A stretch of 64,000 nucleotides of DNA from Cannabis sativa (GCF_029168945.1 NC_083607.1:11178001-11242000); one strand, 5' to 3'; positions 25,066 through 37,181 are shown, numbered from the stretch's first letter. Made by a program: numbers and translations. Notes: generated by a model not told the origin, from the sequence alone.

Positions 25066-26977
25066 TGTTGGGTTTTATGCCCTAAATAAAACTCATTTCA
25101 ATATAATCAGATTTACTTATTAATAAAGATCAGAAATAACATTTTATGTTGCATGGTTCATATGATTTATTTCATGATTATATGTATATAATGTATGAAT
25201 TCTTTTTAAGTCCAGAACATATGAGTTGGTTAAAGATTATAGTGTTGTCAGCAAAGTGGAATATAATCTTTATTATATGTTCAAAAGTTGATTCCCTGAT
25301 TTGTCAGAACACTGGATTTAGACTGACATGGTATAATCAGCGATAGGTATTCTTACACCTTGGAAAAGTGTTATGTCCTTTCCAGGACATTGGCAAAGTT
25401 TACCAGTATCGGATGCATGGAGTATGCATTGGAATGGACCGATATCGAACTTTGATTAGATATGTTGAAACTTACCGTAATATCTATTCAATTCAATATC
25501 ACTTGTTGATCCTAGATCACATGATCGAAATCCTGATATGGTTAGGCTCAATTTCAAGAGTGTTACTCGTGTTCTTTGATTTGTTAGTTAAGCCTACTTT
25601 TGGGTCAGGGTGATACTTACATTTTGGGAACACGGTAGTACAATTGAGTGGGGGAGCGCTAACATAAATATGGAATCTATAGCTTCTATTTGGCAAATAG
25701 AAGTAAAGGATGATTTCCTTCGAGCTTAACCAAACGAAGATAAATGGTGGAGATCTAATTTCACTTAGGTGAAATATCATTTATACAGGGTTAAGTGTTT
25801 TAAGGATAAAATACATTGTAGGGTGTTACGGTAATTTAATCCTGTACAGTGTAAATCATCTATATAGAGGATCATTGATCACATTAGGGTTATAACAATG
25901 GATAACTAATGACGTGTCTATATCGTGGAACATATAGAGCGTTTCTATATGACTGAGAGTGCAATTCCAAGTTCTAAGTGTGGATTCAATGAGGAATTAA
26001 TAAGTTAGGGAATTTACTTGGTAAATTCGGTTCGACTTATTGGAAGCTCGGTTATATAGACCCATGGTCCCCATACTAGTTGAGGCCATACTGCTTGTAA
26101 GACTCAGTTAATTGATTTTAATTAATCAATTATAATTCTAAAAGTTAGACTATGTCTACTTTATGAATTCTCACAGTTTAAGGATGAAATCGTAAAGAAA
26201 AGGGTTTCTAGGTTTAATTATTAATTAAGAGACTTTGTATGTCTAATTAATAATTATTTTAAATGACAATATTATTTAATAATCTATTTTAGTTATTAAA
26301 TAATTAGTTTTCGCATTTAAATGATTAGAATTGGAAAAGTGGCATTTTTGGAGAAATAGAAATAAAATTGAGGAAACTACAAAATCCAAGTGAGGCCCAT
26401 TTCCCTCTATGGCCGAGCACTCCCTTTGTGTTTCCCAATTATTATTTTTATTTTTTAATTGCCATGTAATTGCTAATCAAAGCCTAGCTATAATAGGAAA
26501 GTGGTGGATCACACTAAATAAGGCAGTTAATTGATTACACAGTAATTAAGGAAACTGTTTTATTCGGAAAGTTGTGCTCTCCCTTTTCCCTATATAAAGC
26601 AACCTTGCTCTCTTCTCTTGGATGGAGGATGAACCACGAAATTGAGAGAGAAAAGAGAGAGAATTTTCGAAATCCTTGTGAGATGAGTAGTGCCCACACA
26701 CATCAAGTGGTATCTCAATCATAGTATGGAAGACTATGGAATTTCTGCATCAAAGAAGGAGAAAAGAAGATCCAGGTTCAGATCTTGGTGATGCTCGCTA
26801 CGTAAAGGAATCAAGGGCTAGAGATCTGAACGGAAGGAGTCATATTATTCCGCTGCACCCACTGTAAGGTTTTCTAACTTTATATGTGTTTATTTTCATT
26901 GTTTTAGAATTCATATTAGGTTGTTAATCCAACATACTTGTTAGTAAATCTAGATCCTGGTAAAATAATTTCCAACA
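25066..26977 (+). repeat. 3' LTR of the young Copia-type element
   Basis: It starts TGTTGGG at 25066, after the purine tract at about 25054-25063, and ends CCAACA. By eye it differs from the 5' LTR at about twenty places in 1.9 kb, for example near 25197, 25252 and 25945. Confidence 0.9.
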
Positions 26978-26983
26978 GTTACA

Positions 26984-28130
26984 CCTTGTGTAGTGGACAA
27001 ACATGATTAGGCTTCTCAAGATCAACAAACCCTTGAGATTGATACATCTAGTTGTTTGTCAGGCCAGTTAGCAGAGACAACTAATGTAAGGACAACTTTG
27101 ACTGTGGTTTGTTTAACAATAGGATTGAAAGTGTCCTCATAGTCTATTCCTTGTGTTTGAAGATAACCTTTGGTACAAACCTTAACTTGAATCTATCTAA
27201 TTTACCATCAAGATTTAATTTTATTTTGTGCACCCACTTGTTGTCAATGACATTCATATATGGATCATAAGGAACAAGAGTCCAGGTACCTTGTTTAGTT
27301 AAAGCATTAAACTCAACTTTCATAGTAGCAAACTAGTGAGGGTTTTTGAGTGCAGACTTTATTGGCCTTGGTTAAGTAGTTCGCAGAGATCTTGGGAGGA
27401 AGTGCAGTAAGGCTTGGTTTTGGTGATGCCATTCTGAGACCTAGTCTCATAGAGTGAGCTCTTGAAGGTTTTGGAGCAAAGCTGTTTAGTAATGACTGCA
27501 TAGTTTAAACATGAGAACTTTCAGATCACATAATAACATCATAATAGAGAGAATTCATGTAACAAAAACACGAAAAAACCCTGAAACTTAAAACACCATT
27601 AAACAGATTCCTATTTCACAAAATCATGCAAGAGAAATTAACTTAAAACTAAAGAAACCACAAAAGGATGGGCTAGGAAGCTTACCTAGGATTGAAACCT
27701 CAATAATGATGTTAATTAAGCTCTGAATTGCTGAAGAAAAACCTTAGCTTCTTGCTGGCTAAGGAGACTGTCATATGTTTAAATGAAAACTTGGGACAAC
27801 TGGTCTTTGGATGGAGATATGGAAGGATTTGGTGGGGACATTGGTGGAGATAATGGTTCAAAACTAGGAACTGACATTGAATTAGTAAAATGTCTATCTA
27901 AACCAGAAGGGGTAAGGGAAAACCTGGGTCTGACAAAGGTGGAACAGTACCGGAGGGAACCAAAGAGGAGCTACGGCTGACAACCTTGGAAACTAACGAT
28001 GATCCCCCATCAAAGGATGACTCTTTGACCTTGCGACACATTTTTCCTCATATCATGACACAAGAAACACACCCAAAAAGTACCAAAGGAAGAAGATGAA
28101 CACTGTCAAGAGTATGTTTGTAATTTACTT
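26984..28130 (-). pseudogene. Copia relic: end of integrase, linker and N-terminal RT
   Basis: Read on the minus strand from 28130 down, the traces are CFLCHDMRKNVSQGQRV (end of integrase region), a Ser/Pro-rich linker (SFEPLSPPMSPPNPSISPS), then the RT start: ATMKVEFNALTKQGTWTLVP, NKWVHKIKLNLDG, VKQTTVKVVLTL, NWPDKQLDV and EKPNHVCPLHK. The last residues continue directly into LHKAFYG at 15098. Frames change several times. Together with 14119-15098 it is one old Copia element truncated upstream near 28130. Confidence 0.78.
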
Positions 28131-28945
28131 CCCAAAGAATAAAAAGTAAAATGAAAACAAAAAAATAAATTTGATCTTAGTATAATCCCAACACGGGATA
28201 AATGACACAACTACCCTTCGATCAAATTAATGGAAAACTAAGCCCAATTAACATGAAAAAAAATCCAAACCAACAATATCCAACAAAAAACACCCCAACC
28301 AAACACATGGTAAAAAAAATCGACAATGGAATCAGATTTTTTTTACTATTTTTTTTTTTAGAAAAATGAACAATGATCAAACTTGAAAAAAATGAAAGAA
28401 ACAAGCAACATAGGATATTGGAAACTAAAGCTCAGCTAGACCCACACACAAACACACATGGAAGACATCCTAACTAGATTTAGGCTGTAAACACATGAAG
28501 AAATTGTAGTTTGTTTAACCTTATTAAAGTGTGAAGTGTCCTCATGTGAGCCACCAAGAGATTAATCAAGGCAACACACTCATCTCTCTATAACAAAGGC
28601 CAAGAGAATAGCCAATGAACATTCCTTTTTTTTAAAATGTCTTTTGATGGTATCTACACTCAATGACTTTTTCCAACCAGTTGCGGCTTTCACACTCCCA
28701 CAGAGATGTAGCCATCATCCAATGAATTTTTCTCAATGAGTGACAAGAAAAGGAGAAAACTTCTCGAGTCACATATTGGCACAAGGGTAGATCATCTTCC
28801 CATTACATCCATGGAAGGTAACATTTTCAATTGAGACGATAAAACGTTCATCACTAAAAATGAAAAATTCATATGTGATCTGACCCAAAGAAAAAACAAA
28901 CAATAATTGAAAGGTTAAATACAACCACATCCATAGTTGAGATGA
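28131..28945. other. Unassigned segment between two Copia relics
   Basis: This 0.8 kb has A-rich stretches and no identified domain. On the minus strand TCTGTGGGAGTG followed by TGAAAG (ending near 28680) could be a polypurine tract and LTR start for the element to the right, but no matching LTR sequence was found in the segment. Confidence 0.35.
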
Positions 28946-30600
28946 TTGTCATATGCTACTTTGTCTAGGATAGATGGTGCACACACTGTTAGAATTTTTT
29001 AGATGAGCAAAAGTGTGGACATCAAGTGCTTTTGTAAATAGTTCAGCAAGTTTAGCACTTGTGGTTACATGTGAAATAGTTAATAGTTTAGATTCCACCA
29101 TCTCCCTAATAAAATGATATTGTATGTCAATGTGTTTAGTGTAAGAGTGTTGGACTAGATTTTTTGACATGTTAATAGCACTTGTGCTATCATAGAAAAG
29201 AACTAAAGAGTCTTATGGAAATCCATAATTAGTTACCATTTTGTTTAGCCAGATGAGATGAGTACAACAGCTCCCAGCCACAATATACTTAGCTTTAGAA
29301 GTGGAAAGTGAAATAGAATTTTATTTCTTACTCACCCATGAAAAAGGTTATTTCCAAGATAAAAACACCCTTCAGTGGTGCTTTTTCTGTCATCTAGACT
29401 GCCAACCCAGTCTGAATCATTGAAACTAATAATAGACATGTTGGTATCTCTTAAGTACCATAAGAAAAACTCAAAAGTACCCGCAAGATACTCGAATATA
29501 TGTTTCACAGTAGATAAATGGGATTGGCTTCGTACCGAGCACATAGACTGACACTAAAATATATATCAGGGTAACTAGTTGTAAGGTAAAGAAAACTCCC
29601 TATCATGCCCCTGTACACGGTTTGATCAACTGACTCACCAGAGTCGTCTTTACATAGTCTAGTTGTGGTGCTTAAAGGGGTACGTAGGAGCATGTTTAGT
29701 TTGATCTAAGCCAAATTTCTGAAGCATTTTTTTAATATATTCTATTTGTAAAATAAAAATTCCCTAGTCAGTTTGTTAAACTTGTAATCCTAGGAAGAAG
29801 GTAAGATCTCCTATAAGACTTATTTCAAACTAACTTGTGATGAGGCTAACTAATTTGGTAACTTCCCTTTCACATGTAGACAAAAAGATAATGTCATCAA
29901 AATAAATTTGGGCAACAAAAATACAAGGATTCAAATACTTAAGAAACAATATATTATCAGCAGTACCTTGCACAAATTCATGGGAAAGGAGAAATGACGT
30001 TAACTTGTCCTACCATGATCTTTGAGCTTACTTGATTCCATACAATGCCTTTCCAAGTTTGTAAACGTGATTAGGATACTTGAAGTCGTCAAATGCTTGG
30101 GATTATTTCACATATAATTCTTCTTGGAGAAAACCATTAAGAAAAGTACTTTTCACATCCATCTAGTGTAATTTGAGCTTCAAAGAACAAGCCACTACTA
30201 GTAGTAATCAAGTTGATTCATGTCTAGCAACTAGTGCAAAGGTTTCCTCAAAATCCACTCACTCAACTTGATTATATCTTTGTGCCACAAGCTGAGCCTT
30301 TTTCTTAATCACAATTCCAAACTTAAAAGATTTGTTCTTAAAAATTCACATATTACCAATGATATTTACACCATCTGGTTTAGGGACCAAGATCTAAACC
30401 TTGTTTCTCTTGAATCGACCCATCTTATCTTGCATAGCATTGTTCCAAAATTCATATAGAAGAGCCTCGGTGACATTTTGATGTTCAACTAGAGAAAGAT
30501 AACAAGCGAAAGTTATGACATTCAATACCTTGCCATCACCAATGTAGCATAGGGATCCCTGATCACAACTGTAGGAGGATGAGCCTTTTATACCCATGAT
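28946..30600 (-). pseudogene. Copia RT and RNase H relic
   Basis: Minus-strand frames read MGRFKRNKVWILVPKPDGVN, then KAQLVAQRYNQVEWVDF, MDVKSTFLNGFLQEELYV, YPNHVYKLGKALYGIK, the catalytic box AQIYFDDIIF (YVDD is usual), VYRGMIGSFLYLTTSYPDI, HLSTVKHIFEYLAGTFEF, FNDSDWVGSLDDRKST, and finally LVQHSYTKHIDIQYHFIREM and AELFTKALDVHTFAHL. The order is RT then RNase H as in all Copia elements. The Val-to-Phe change in YVDD and several stops make activity unlikely. The product would have made element cDNA. Confidence 0.85.
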
Positions 30601-30959
30601 GGAGGCCCTTTCTTATACTATCGAGCATGAGATGAATAATCAAACGATCTATTTGTATCTTGACCATCTGTAGAGACACTAGATGGTTCAGCAGTATCTG
30701 CAACATCTATATAAGGGCTTACTACACAATCAGATGAGACAGACTGCTCTCCGAATGAGTTAGCACTTGATAATTGAGGAGCTTCTTGAGGATTTGTCAC
30801 AGAAGGGATCATTTGCAAAGTGGGACTAAGAGATTCATCATCATTAATAGTGACAACATTGCATACTTCTAGTTCATCAAATTTCACATTCATAGACTCC
30901 ATCACCATGGAAGTTCTTTTGTTATATACTCAGTATGCACGACTCTTTCAAGAGTAACC

Positions 30960-31720
30960 TAGAAATATCTCTTCATCACCTTGTGCATCAAATTTTCCAA
31001 CATGATCACAATCATTTAGTATGTATAGCAAAAACAACCAAAAATATGCAGATGACTTAAGTAAGGATTGCATATGTAGCAAGTAGTATTCACTAATTCA
31101 GCCTAAAACCAAGAAGCAACACCTTTGGAACATAGCATAACTCTAGCCATCTCTTGAAGAGTTCTATTTTTAGTTTCCACAACCCCATTTTGTTGAGGGT
31201 TATTGGGAGCAAAAAATTGATGACAAATCCCCATTTGTTCACAAAATTAAGCAAATAAAGCATTCTCAAATTCCTTCCCATGGTCTCCTCTAATTTGATA
31301 CACTTTCCCAATCATGACATCCTTTTTCTGTTTGTAACTTCAAACAAAGAGCAGAGAAAGCACTAAAAGTATGAGACTTTCCTTTGAGAAAAGTCACCCA
31401 AGTAAATCTTGAGAAGTCATCCACACACACCATGACATATCATCTGCTAGAAATACTAGCTATTTGCATAGGTTCCATCAAATCAATATGAAGAAGTTCC
31501 AATACCCTTGATGTAAGAAGAGCATTTATAGGAGAATGGGAGGACTGTACTTGCTTTCCTTGTTGACACGATCCACATAGTCAATTTTCTCATAATTTAA
31601 ACTTACGGACACCACAAACTGCTTTTACAGTAACAATCCTTTCTCAAGTCTCTATAATTAAAGTTACCCAAGTATAATGCCACAAATCAGGTTTTTCCAA
31701 AAAAACCTTGTGACATTTCA
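30960..31720 (-). pseudogene. Copia integrase relic
   Basis: Between the protease and RT relics, minus-strand frames read KVYQIRGDHGKEFENALF, FCEQMGICHQFFAPN, then PQQNGVVETKNRTLQ and ARVMLCSK. These are the second Asp and the Glu parts of the DDE integrase core. Stops are present, for example after NALFA. The first part of the core is only weakly readable near 31440-31500. Confidence 0.8.
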
Positions 31721-31736
31721 TTTGGCTATACAAAAC

Positions 31737-32080
31737 CTAGCAATGATATGAAGTTCTGTTACCTGTAAGAACTGAATTCCCATCCGATGAAACTAGACAC
31801 TGAGACTTAGTGAATTGAACATCATAATTAGTATCACACAACTGATTAATATTAATCAAATTCGCTTTCAGTCCTTTAACATACAGAACTCCAGTCAATG
31901 GAAATGCACTTGAGAGATTCAAATCCCCTTGTCCCATGATCTACCCTTTATTACTGTCACTAAATGTCATAAACCCTTCTTTTGAATTTTGAAAATTGTT
32001 TAGGGATTCTTTGGAAGCAATCATATGTCGTGAGAAACCACTATCAAAGTACCACTGATTCTCCTTCATAGAAAATAATG
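31737..32080 (-). pseudogene. Copia protease and pre-integrase relic
   Basis: Minus-strand frame: QWYFDSGFSRHM holds the aspartic protease D-S-G motif, followed by NNFQNSKEGFMTFSDSN, then MGQGDLNLSSAFPLTGVLYV, GLKANLININQLCD and YDVQFTKSQCLV. This is the usual Copia protease passing into the GAG-pre-integrase segment. A stop replaces a codon between NKG and IMGQGD. Confidence 0.8.
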
Positions 32081-32859
32081 AAGTATGAGCTCGCAAGCCA
32101 AAATTGGCAACCTTGGGTTTCCATGTCTTAGATGAATCTTGTTGAAAAGCAAGAGGGAACTTACCAGAAGTTGTTTTATTATTTATAATGTATGTCAGAT
32201 ATATTTTGATTTTATAGCATATAGGTCTGATATGACCTCTTTAGTTGCAAAAGTGACAAATAGGAACAAAGCGTTTTGGTTGTCTGGTAGTATCTTCAAC
32301 TTTTAAAGATATTTCCTTTTAGCTTTCTTCTCAGATTCAACTTTTACTCACTGGAGAAGACACAAACTTCACCTTTTTGTCTAAAGAGGATGTGTTAGTT
32401 CCATCAATCGAAAAGTCTTGATCTTGTTTATAAAGTATCTTATTTTATTGAATTGAAGTCCTATCACCATAGAGCTTCTGATTATGAAGGGTTTGATTCA
32501 AGGCAGTATTGCCCAGAGGTATAAAAATAAAGACTGCTTGGCTCTTATAAGTTTGACAGTCAACTTGTATATTTGACTATCTTTAGAGCATAGCTCTATT
32601 GTCATTCGCTTCAGTTTCTCCTCAAGTTCAATCTTACTGTCATCAAGAGCCTTGTTCAGATCTTGTAGCTCCATTGAGCGAACATCTCTTCATAAGCTTT
32701 ATTTTTACTACAACAATTTAATCTAAATGATCAAAAAAGACTTATCACCATGAGATCCCTCTGACATAGCTTCTATAGCCATGAACGCTATAACCAACTT
32801 ATCTTCTTTAGACTCATCACTCACTTAATCTTCTTCACTATCACTCCAAGTTGCAGCAA

Positions 32860-33840
32860 TAACCTTCTTCTTCTTCAAGGTGTTTGCACATTTGGCTTGA
32901 ATGTGACCATAACCTTCACGTTCTCAACATTTAATAACTCTTCCTTTTATCTCGTTTTGCTGAGGAAGGTTGTTTGAATTAGAAAAGTTTTTGCTGAAAG
33001 AGTTTTCTTTTCTCCCAGTGTTATTTTTTTAAAAATTCTTTTTAGGAAAGCGAGCATAATTTTTAGCCAAGATAGCAAAATTAGCATTTGTAAAACATTC
33101 AAAGAAGTCTGACTCTTTGTGATTTTCTTCCTTGTGAAAAAAAGCTACTCCTATCTCAGCTTTATCCTTTTCAAAATCTTTGATCTACTTATCCTTGTCC
33201 TATCTCTGTAGAGTCAACTCATAATTCTGTAGGGAACAAATTAATTCATATAAGTCAATCCCAACATTCCTCAATTGAAGTCACTTTAGACATGAATCTT
33301 TTGGGTAAGACTCTAAGAGCTTTTTTGACAAATTTTTTATTGAAATAGACCTTTCCGATGGCATAAGATTCATTCGATATATCACAGATTTTGGCATGAA
33401 ACTCAGAGACCTACTCATTTTCATCCATAGAATTTTTTTAAAAGACTTGGCTAAACCACTTAACCTATCCTTTTTAACTGCCTTAGGTCTTTCATTCTTT
33501 ATCTTCAACTTCTCCGAAGAATCCTTAGCAATCTCACAATTAAAAATTACTTTGACCTGATTTGTGGAGACAACATTAAAGAGAGCCTGTAGAGATTTTG
33601 AATTTAAATTTTCTCGTTCCATCTCCTCAGTTGACCATTCACTGAATTTTTTGTTCTTTTCCCCCCTCATCATAACAGTAGGTGGAGACCAACCTTCGGT
33701 AACAACCATCCATATACGTTTATCCATAACTTTCAAGAAGGCTCTCATCTTGGTCTTCCAATAGGGAGAACTACATCTTTCTAGCATTGGTGGACGAGAA
33801 GTGGATCATCCTCCTTTGAAAATCTCTCTTTCGTATCAAC
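32860..33840 (-). pseudogene. Copia gag with decayed zinc knuckle
   Basis: The longest open part is 33281-33787 (168 codons). Read on the minus strand, FKGG, a stop, STSRPP and MLERCSSPYWKTKMRAFL lead into KRIWMVVTEGWSPP, WSTEEMERENLNSKSLQALF, RLSGLAKSFKKILWMKM and LMPSERSISIKNLSKKLL, the plant Copia capsid (UBN2-like) pattern. Near 32935-32885 is a zinc knuckle, KC then a stop, then EREGYGHIQAKC, in which the second Cys is Arg. The protein would form the particle; both the stop and the lost Cys show that it is dead. Confidence 0.82.
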
Positions 33841-34044
33841 CTACACAAATCATAACTAGAAACAATGTTGCACTGCGAGATAAATCTCAGAGTGGATTAG
33901 ATTTCCTGAAATATCAATTCAAGAAAGAAGGGAAAAAAATGTTACACAAGAACATAATCAGATAACAAGGAAAACCTAACCAGAAATTACTTAGATATAT
34001 GATCACAATTTCTTTACATAAAAAAGATGGCTCTAATACAAATT

Positions 34045-34850
34045 GAAAGTTCAAGATATTTCGAAAGCTACTAAATCATAATTAGGTTTTCTGTCACAAG
34101 TATAAAAATAGTAAATCAAATGAACATTGTAATTAGAAGCTTCCCCTGCATTGGAAACTCATTCTAATCGAATAGCGCTTGGGTCCCCAAGAACCGGGTA
34201 AGATAATCTTCACTAAGAAATCATTCAAACATATATTCTCCAATTTTGATTAACAAATCAAACAATGTAAGCTTTAATGATTTTATACAAAAGTTACCAA
34301 TAAACTTGATTACAATCAAGAACAAAGATCTAAGTCCCCTTAGATCCGAGATGACAAAGATCCCCTTTCTTCTGACAACAGCTCCCTTTAAAAATCAGTC
34401 TGAACTCCCTTCAAACATTGCATATTGACATTCCTTCTTCAACCTTGAAGATCCAACAAATAACAACCTGCAAAAATCACATATTATACAAAGACAAATT
34501 TCGCCCTAGCAGAACAAGAATCTCAAAATGATTTTAGCAAATATGAGGAATTAGATAAAAAAAAAGCTGACTCAGCTTTTTATACTTAACAACTCTAAAT
34601 AATCGACCAAACCAACAACTAAAACTAGCTCTGCCATGCTAGCATGAACCTAAACCACAAATATAATAAATTAAAAATTGACATGGCAAAAACAAGATGA
34701 GAACATATTTGACAGATGCAACTAACACAATCGTAAATACGCAAATAAGAACAGATGCAACTAAACAATTCGTAAATAAACTATCAAGAAGCATAATTTA
34801 CTAAAGAAAACATGGCACTTAAAGGCAAGTTCCAATTCCTTATTGATGTT
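34045..34850 (-). repeat. 5' LTR of the minus-strand Sirevirus-like Copia (right end approximate)
   Basis: On the minus strand the LTR ends CTTTCA at 34045, two bases before the primer-binding site. A TATA box (TATAAAAA) lies at 34584-34577 on the minus strand. The outer boundary could not be fixed by a TSD or a partner LTR. Confidence 0.55.
34561..34584 (-). promoter_or_regulatory. TATA box and adjoining perfect palindrome around TGACTCA
   Basis: AAAAAGCTGA at 34561-34570 and TCAGCTTTTT at 34572-34581 are perfect inverted arms around one C. The centre contains TGACTCA (34568-34574), the classical bZIP/GCN4 core. On the minus strand the TATA box (34584-34577) overlaps one arm. Confidence 0.5.
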
Positions 34851-35922
34851 ACTTGTTATATTTTAATATATTAACAATACGTGAAAGTAGTACTTAAGCA
34901 TGATTTTTCCACTTGGAACCACATTAATTGATTAAAAGAGATTACATTGCTAGTAGTATTAATTAATAAGATAAATTTGTGTTTTTAATCTTTAAACTAC
35001 ACATATTCCTATTTTTAATTTATTTTTTCATCATTTCTTCCAACCAAATATCACTTAATAATTATATGAAATTTCTTGTATTTTTCAATAATAAATATAG
35101 AGAGTAAATGATCATGTGTACCTTAATTTTTATAAGATAGAATTAATAAAGATTTTATTTATTTTCTTGAATGGTATATAAACTTAATGGGCAATGATTA
35201 TATATATGCCAAAGTATGGCCAAAATAAAAAATAAAAAATCACTGTGATTTATTTAATTCAAATCCTTTTCCTGCCATTGGTTCGGCCATTGTTCAATAA
35301 GGGAGGTTCCTTATAATTTCATGAAAGGAGGATAATATCATCAATTACCAAACAAATACCGCATCTTATTATTAGTTAATTAATTTAATTTTAGAAAAAA
35401 ACCATTGGATATTATTGGATGTGTATAGACTAATCAACTTTAGATTTTGTATATATATAAAAATTTATATACATGAGGCGCCTGCAGTTATTGTTAATAT
35501 TAATTTAATTATTATATAATTATAACCTACAGGCTATAGTTAAGAACCTCACGTTGAAATAACACATCCGATTGAACAACTATATTTCTTAATATTAAAA
35601 TAATGATGAGGTTGGCATAGGAAGAAACTTATGGTTAATTATTATATATAATAACTATTATTTAATTATATGAATATATACTTTAAGATTGGAAAAAATA
35701 ATTAACAAAAGATTACAATGCCAACCAATCTTGTTATCAAAGCTTAATAAACAGTGGGAATAAGACACCATACTAAACCTCCAGAACAATTGATTAAGGA
35801 GGTAATATTAATAAATTATAATAGTAAACTAAGATACATATTATATAAATATATATATATATATATATGTGTTCCATCTTCCAACTTTACTTTAATGAAT
35901 ATTTTCCAATTACTGAGCTAGA
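34851..35922. other. AT-rich intergenic DNA with an (AT)n microsatellite
   Basis: No coding trace is visible. A run of alternating A and T covers about 35846-35867. The stretch may be unique sequence upstream of the MEGLIP gene. Confidence 0.45.
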
Positions 35923-35931
35923 TATATCTTT

Positions 35932-36348
35932 GAGAAATTCTATAATGCACCTCCTTAAAAGGGATACACCGATACTTCTCTATATGTTTTAGTATCCGAA
36001 ATACTTTTTGTCAAATTTTTTCTTATGGTTATGTAAATTATAGTTTTTTAAGACATCCTACAAAATTTTAAAAAATTCGGAAAAGTTTAACACACTAAAA
36101 ATTACATTCAAACAGTGTGTTGCACGCGTGACTATTTTATTTTATACGCGTGTAAAATAGACTGTTTGAACATCGTTTTCTATATTGTAAATTATTCTGA
36201 ATTTCTCAAAATTTTGTAGGATATCTTAAATAACTATAGCGTACATGAATATAAAAAAAAATTAGACTAAATTTTTTTTCTAGATGACGAAACAAGTAGG
36301 GGGTGCATCAGTATATGCCTTTTAAGGGAGTGCATTGTAGAATCACCC
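35932..36348. mobile_element. Mutator-type hairpin MITE, copy A, 9-bp TSD
   Basis: The element is 417 bp. Its ends are inverted: GAGAAATTCTATAATGCACC on the left, and GGGTGATTCTACAATGCACT reading inward from the right. Perfect 9-bp duplications TATATCTTT flank it (35923-35931, 36349-36357). The inverted similarity continues to the middle, where CACGCGTG and ACGCGTGT face each other, so almost the whole element can fold back on itself. A 9-bp TSD is typical of Mutator-like transposons. It has no coding capacity. Confidence 0.85.
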
Positions 36349-36357
36349 TATATCTTT

Positions 36358-36900
36358 TATATATTTATAAAAGTTGATTACAGGGGATCCATCTTTTTCA
36401 TTACACTAAAAATTCTAATTAGTGACATTTTTTAAAATGTTAAATGTAAGTGACTAAAAATTAAGTGTCACTAATTAATTTTCAAGAAACCATTTAAAAA
36501 ACATAAATTATGGTAATTTCAAATATTAATGTCACTATTTACTATTTATTTATTGAATCAAAATTTAAAATGTATCAATAAAATATAAATATATGTAAAA
36601 AGAAAGTCATAATTTATTATAATTAACGACTATTATTAATATGAAAAAAGTAGAATTTTACCATGTAACTACTAAATTTAGAAAATGATAACACATTATA
36701 TAGCTAAATACCTAAAAAAAAATGGTATAAATATGGACTCTATTCATGACAAGCAATAATACTTTGTCTAAAATTTCATTATAACAACAACAATTAGAAA
36801 GAAAGAAAATTCCAAGAAGATAAAGAAATATAAAAGAATGTGATAAGTGTGGAGATTTGGTAAGATGTAATGAAGAAGAAGGAGAAGAGGGCTATAGTTT
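36358..36900. other. AT-rich spacer with a short inverted motif
   Basis: Around 36400-36480 ATTAGTGACATTTT and GTGTCACTAATTAA form a loose inverted pair like those in the TTAGTGACA MITE at 41016, but I cannot define ends or a TSD. The rest is AT-rich. Confidence 0.35.
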
Positions 36901-36962
36901 AGATAGAGCTTTCATTTGAATAGTACATGTCTTCGTGCAGGGTTTAAATAAATAGTCTGCCT

Positions 36963-37020
36963 ACGTGGCATGGCTTGGCGTGAAGAGCTAGCTGGACAAC
37001 AACCCATTACGCCACGTCAC
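36963..37020. promoter_or_regulatory. Candidate ABRE/G-box-like pair upstream of the MEGLIP gene
   Basis: ACGTGGC at 36963-36969 and GCCACGT at 37011-37017 are exact inverted copies with the ACGT core bound by plant bZIP factors, 165-220 bp before the start codon. A CT-rich leader (TTCTTC repeats near 37113) follows, typical of plant 5' UTRs. Function is inference. Confidence 0.4.
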
Positions 37021-37181
37021 CACTATTTCATCTCATTTTCTACTCCTTTTTAAACCCTTTCCTATAATCCCCTCCACATTTCAACCCATCTCTCTCTCTA
37101 CCAAACTAATAACTTCTTCTTCTTCTTCTTCAAAAATTTCTGTCTCCTTCTCTGTCTTATAATCTTTAATAGATATTAAAA

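Larger units (their letters stand above)
17149..26977 (+). mobile_element. Young Copia-type LTR element with degraded interior, TSD GTTAC
   Basis: The element is 9,829 bp, starting TGTTGGG and ending CCAACA, flanked by GTTAC at 17144-17148 and 26978-26982. Its LTRs (17149-19061 and 25066-26977) are about 99% identical by eye, so insertion was recent. Just inside the 5' LTR is a primer-binding site resembling the initiator-Met tRNA type (TGGCACCAGAGC); just before the 3' LTR is a purine-rich tract (CAAGTGGGAG). Yet the 6-kb interior has no intact Copia gene, only scattered relics of integrase, RT and RNase H between 22900 and 24660. It is therefore probably non-autonomous, mobilised by enzymes from a related intact element. 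Confidence 0.9.
28946..34850 (-). mobile_element. Minus-strand Ty1/Copia element, Sirevirus-like, degenerate
   Basis: From right to left the segment holds an LTR with TATA box, a primer-binding site (TTGTATTAGAGC, at 34042-34031), gag, zinc knuckle, protease, integrase, RT and RNase H, the Copia order. Motif wording resembles the SIRE/Sirevirus group; this is inference from memory. All parts carry stops or frameshifts. A matching second LTR on the left could not be recognised, so the element may be truncated there; its right boundary is also approximate. Confidence 0.8.

Noticed and set aside
17451..25780. ORFs of 81 and 87 codons present twice, identical, at 17451/25368 and 17600/25517
   Set aside because: They are the two near-identical LTRs of one young element; the related solo LTR at 46403 does not keep the frame.
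28222..28404. 60-codon minus-strand ORF rich in Phe, a possible membrane peptide
   Set aside because: It comes from poly-A runs in the plus strand and has no sign of a gene around it.
28131..28945. Left LTR of the Sirevirus-like Copia
   Set aside because: A possible polypurine tract and TGAAAG start were seen near 28680, but no similarity to the right-hand LTR (34045-34850) could be followed.
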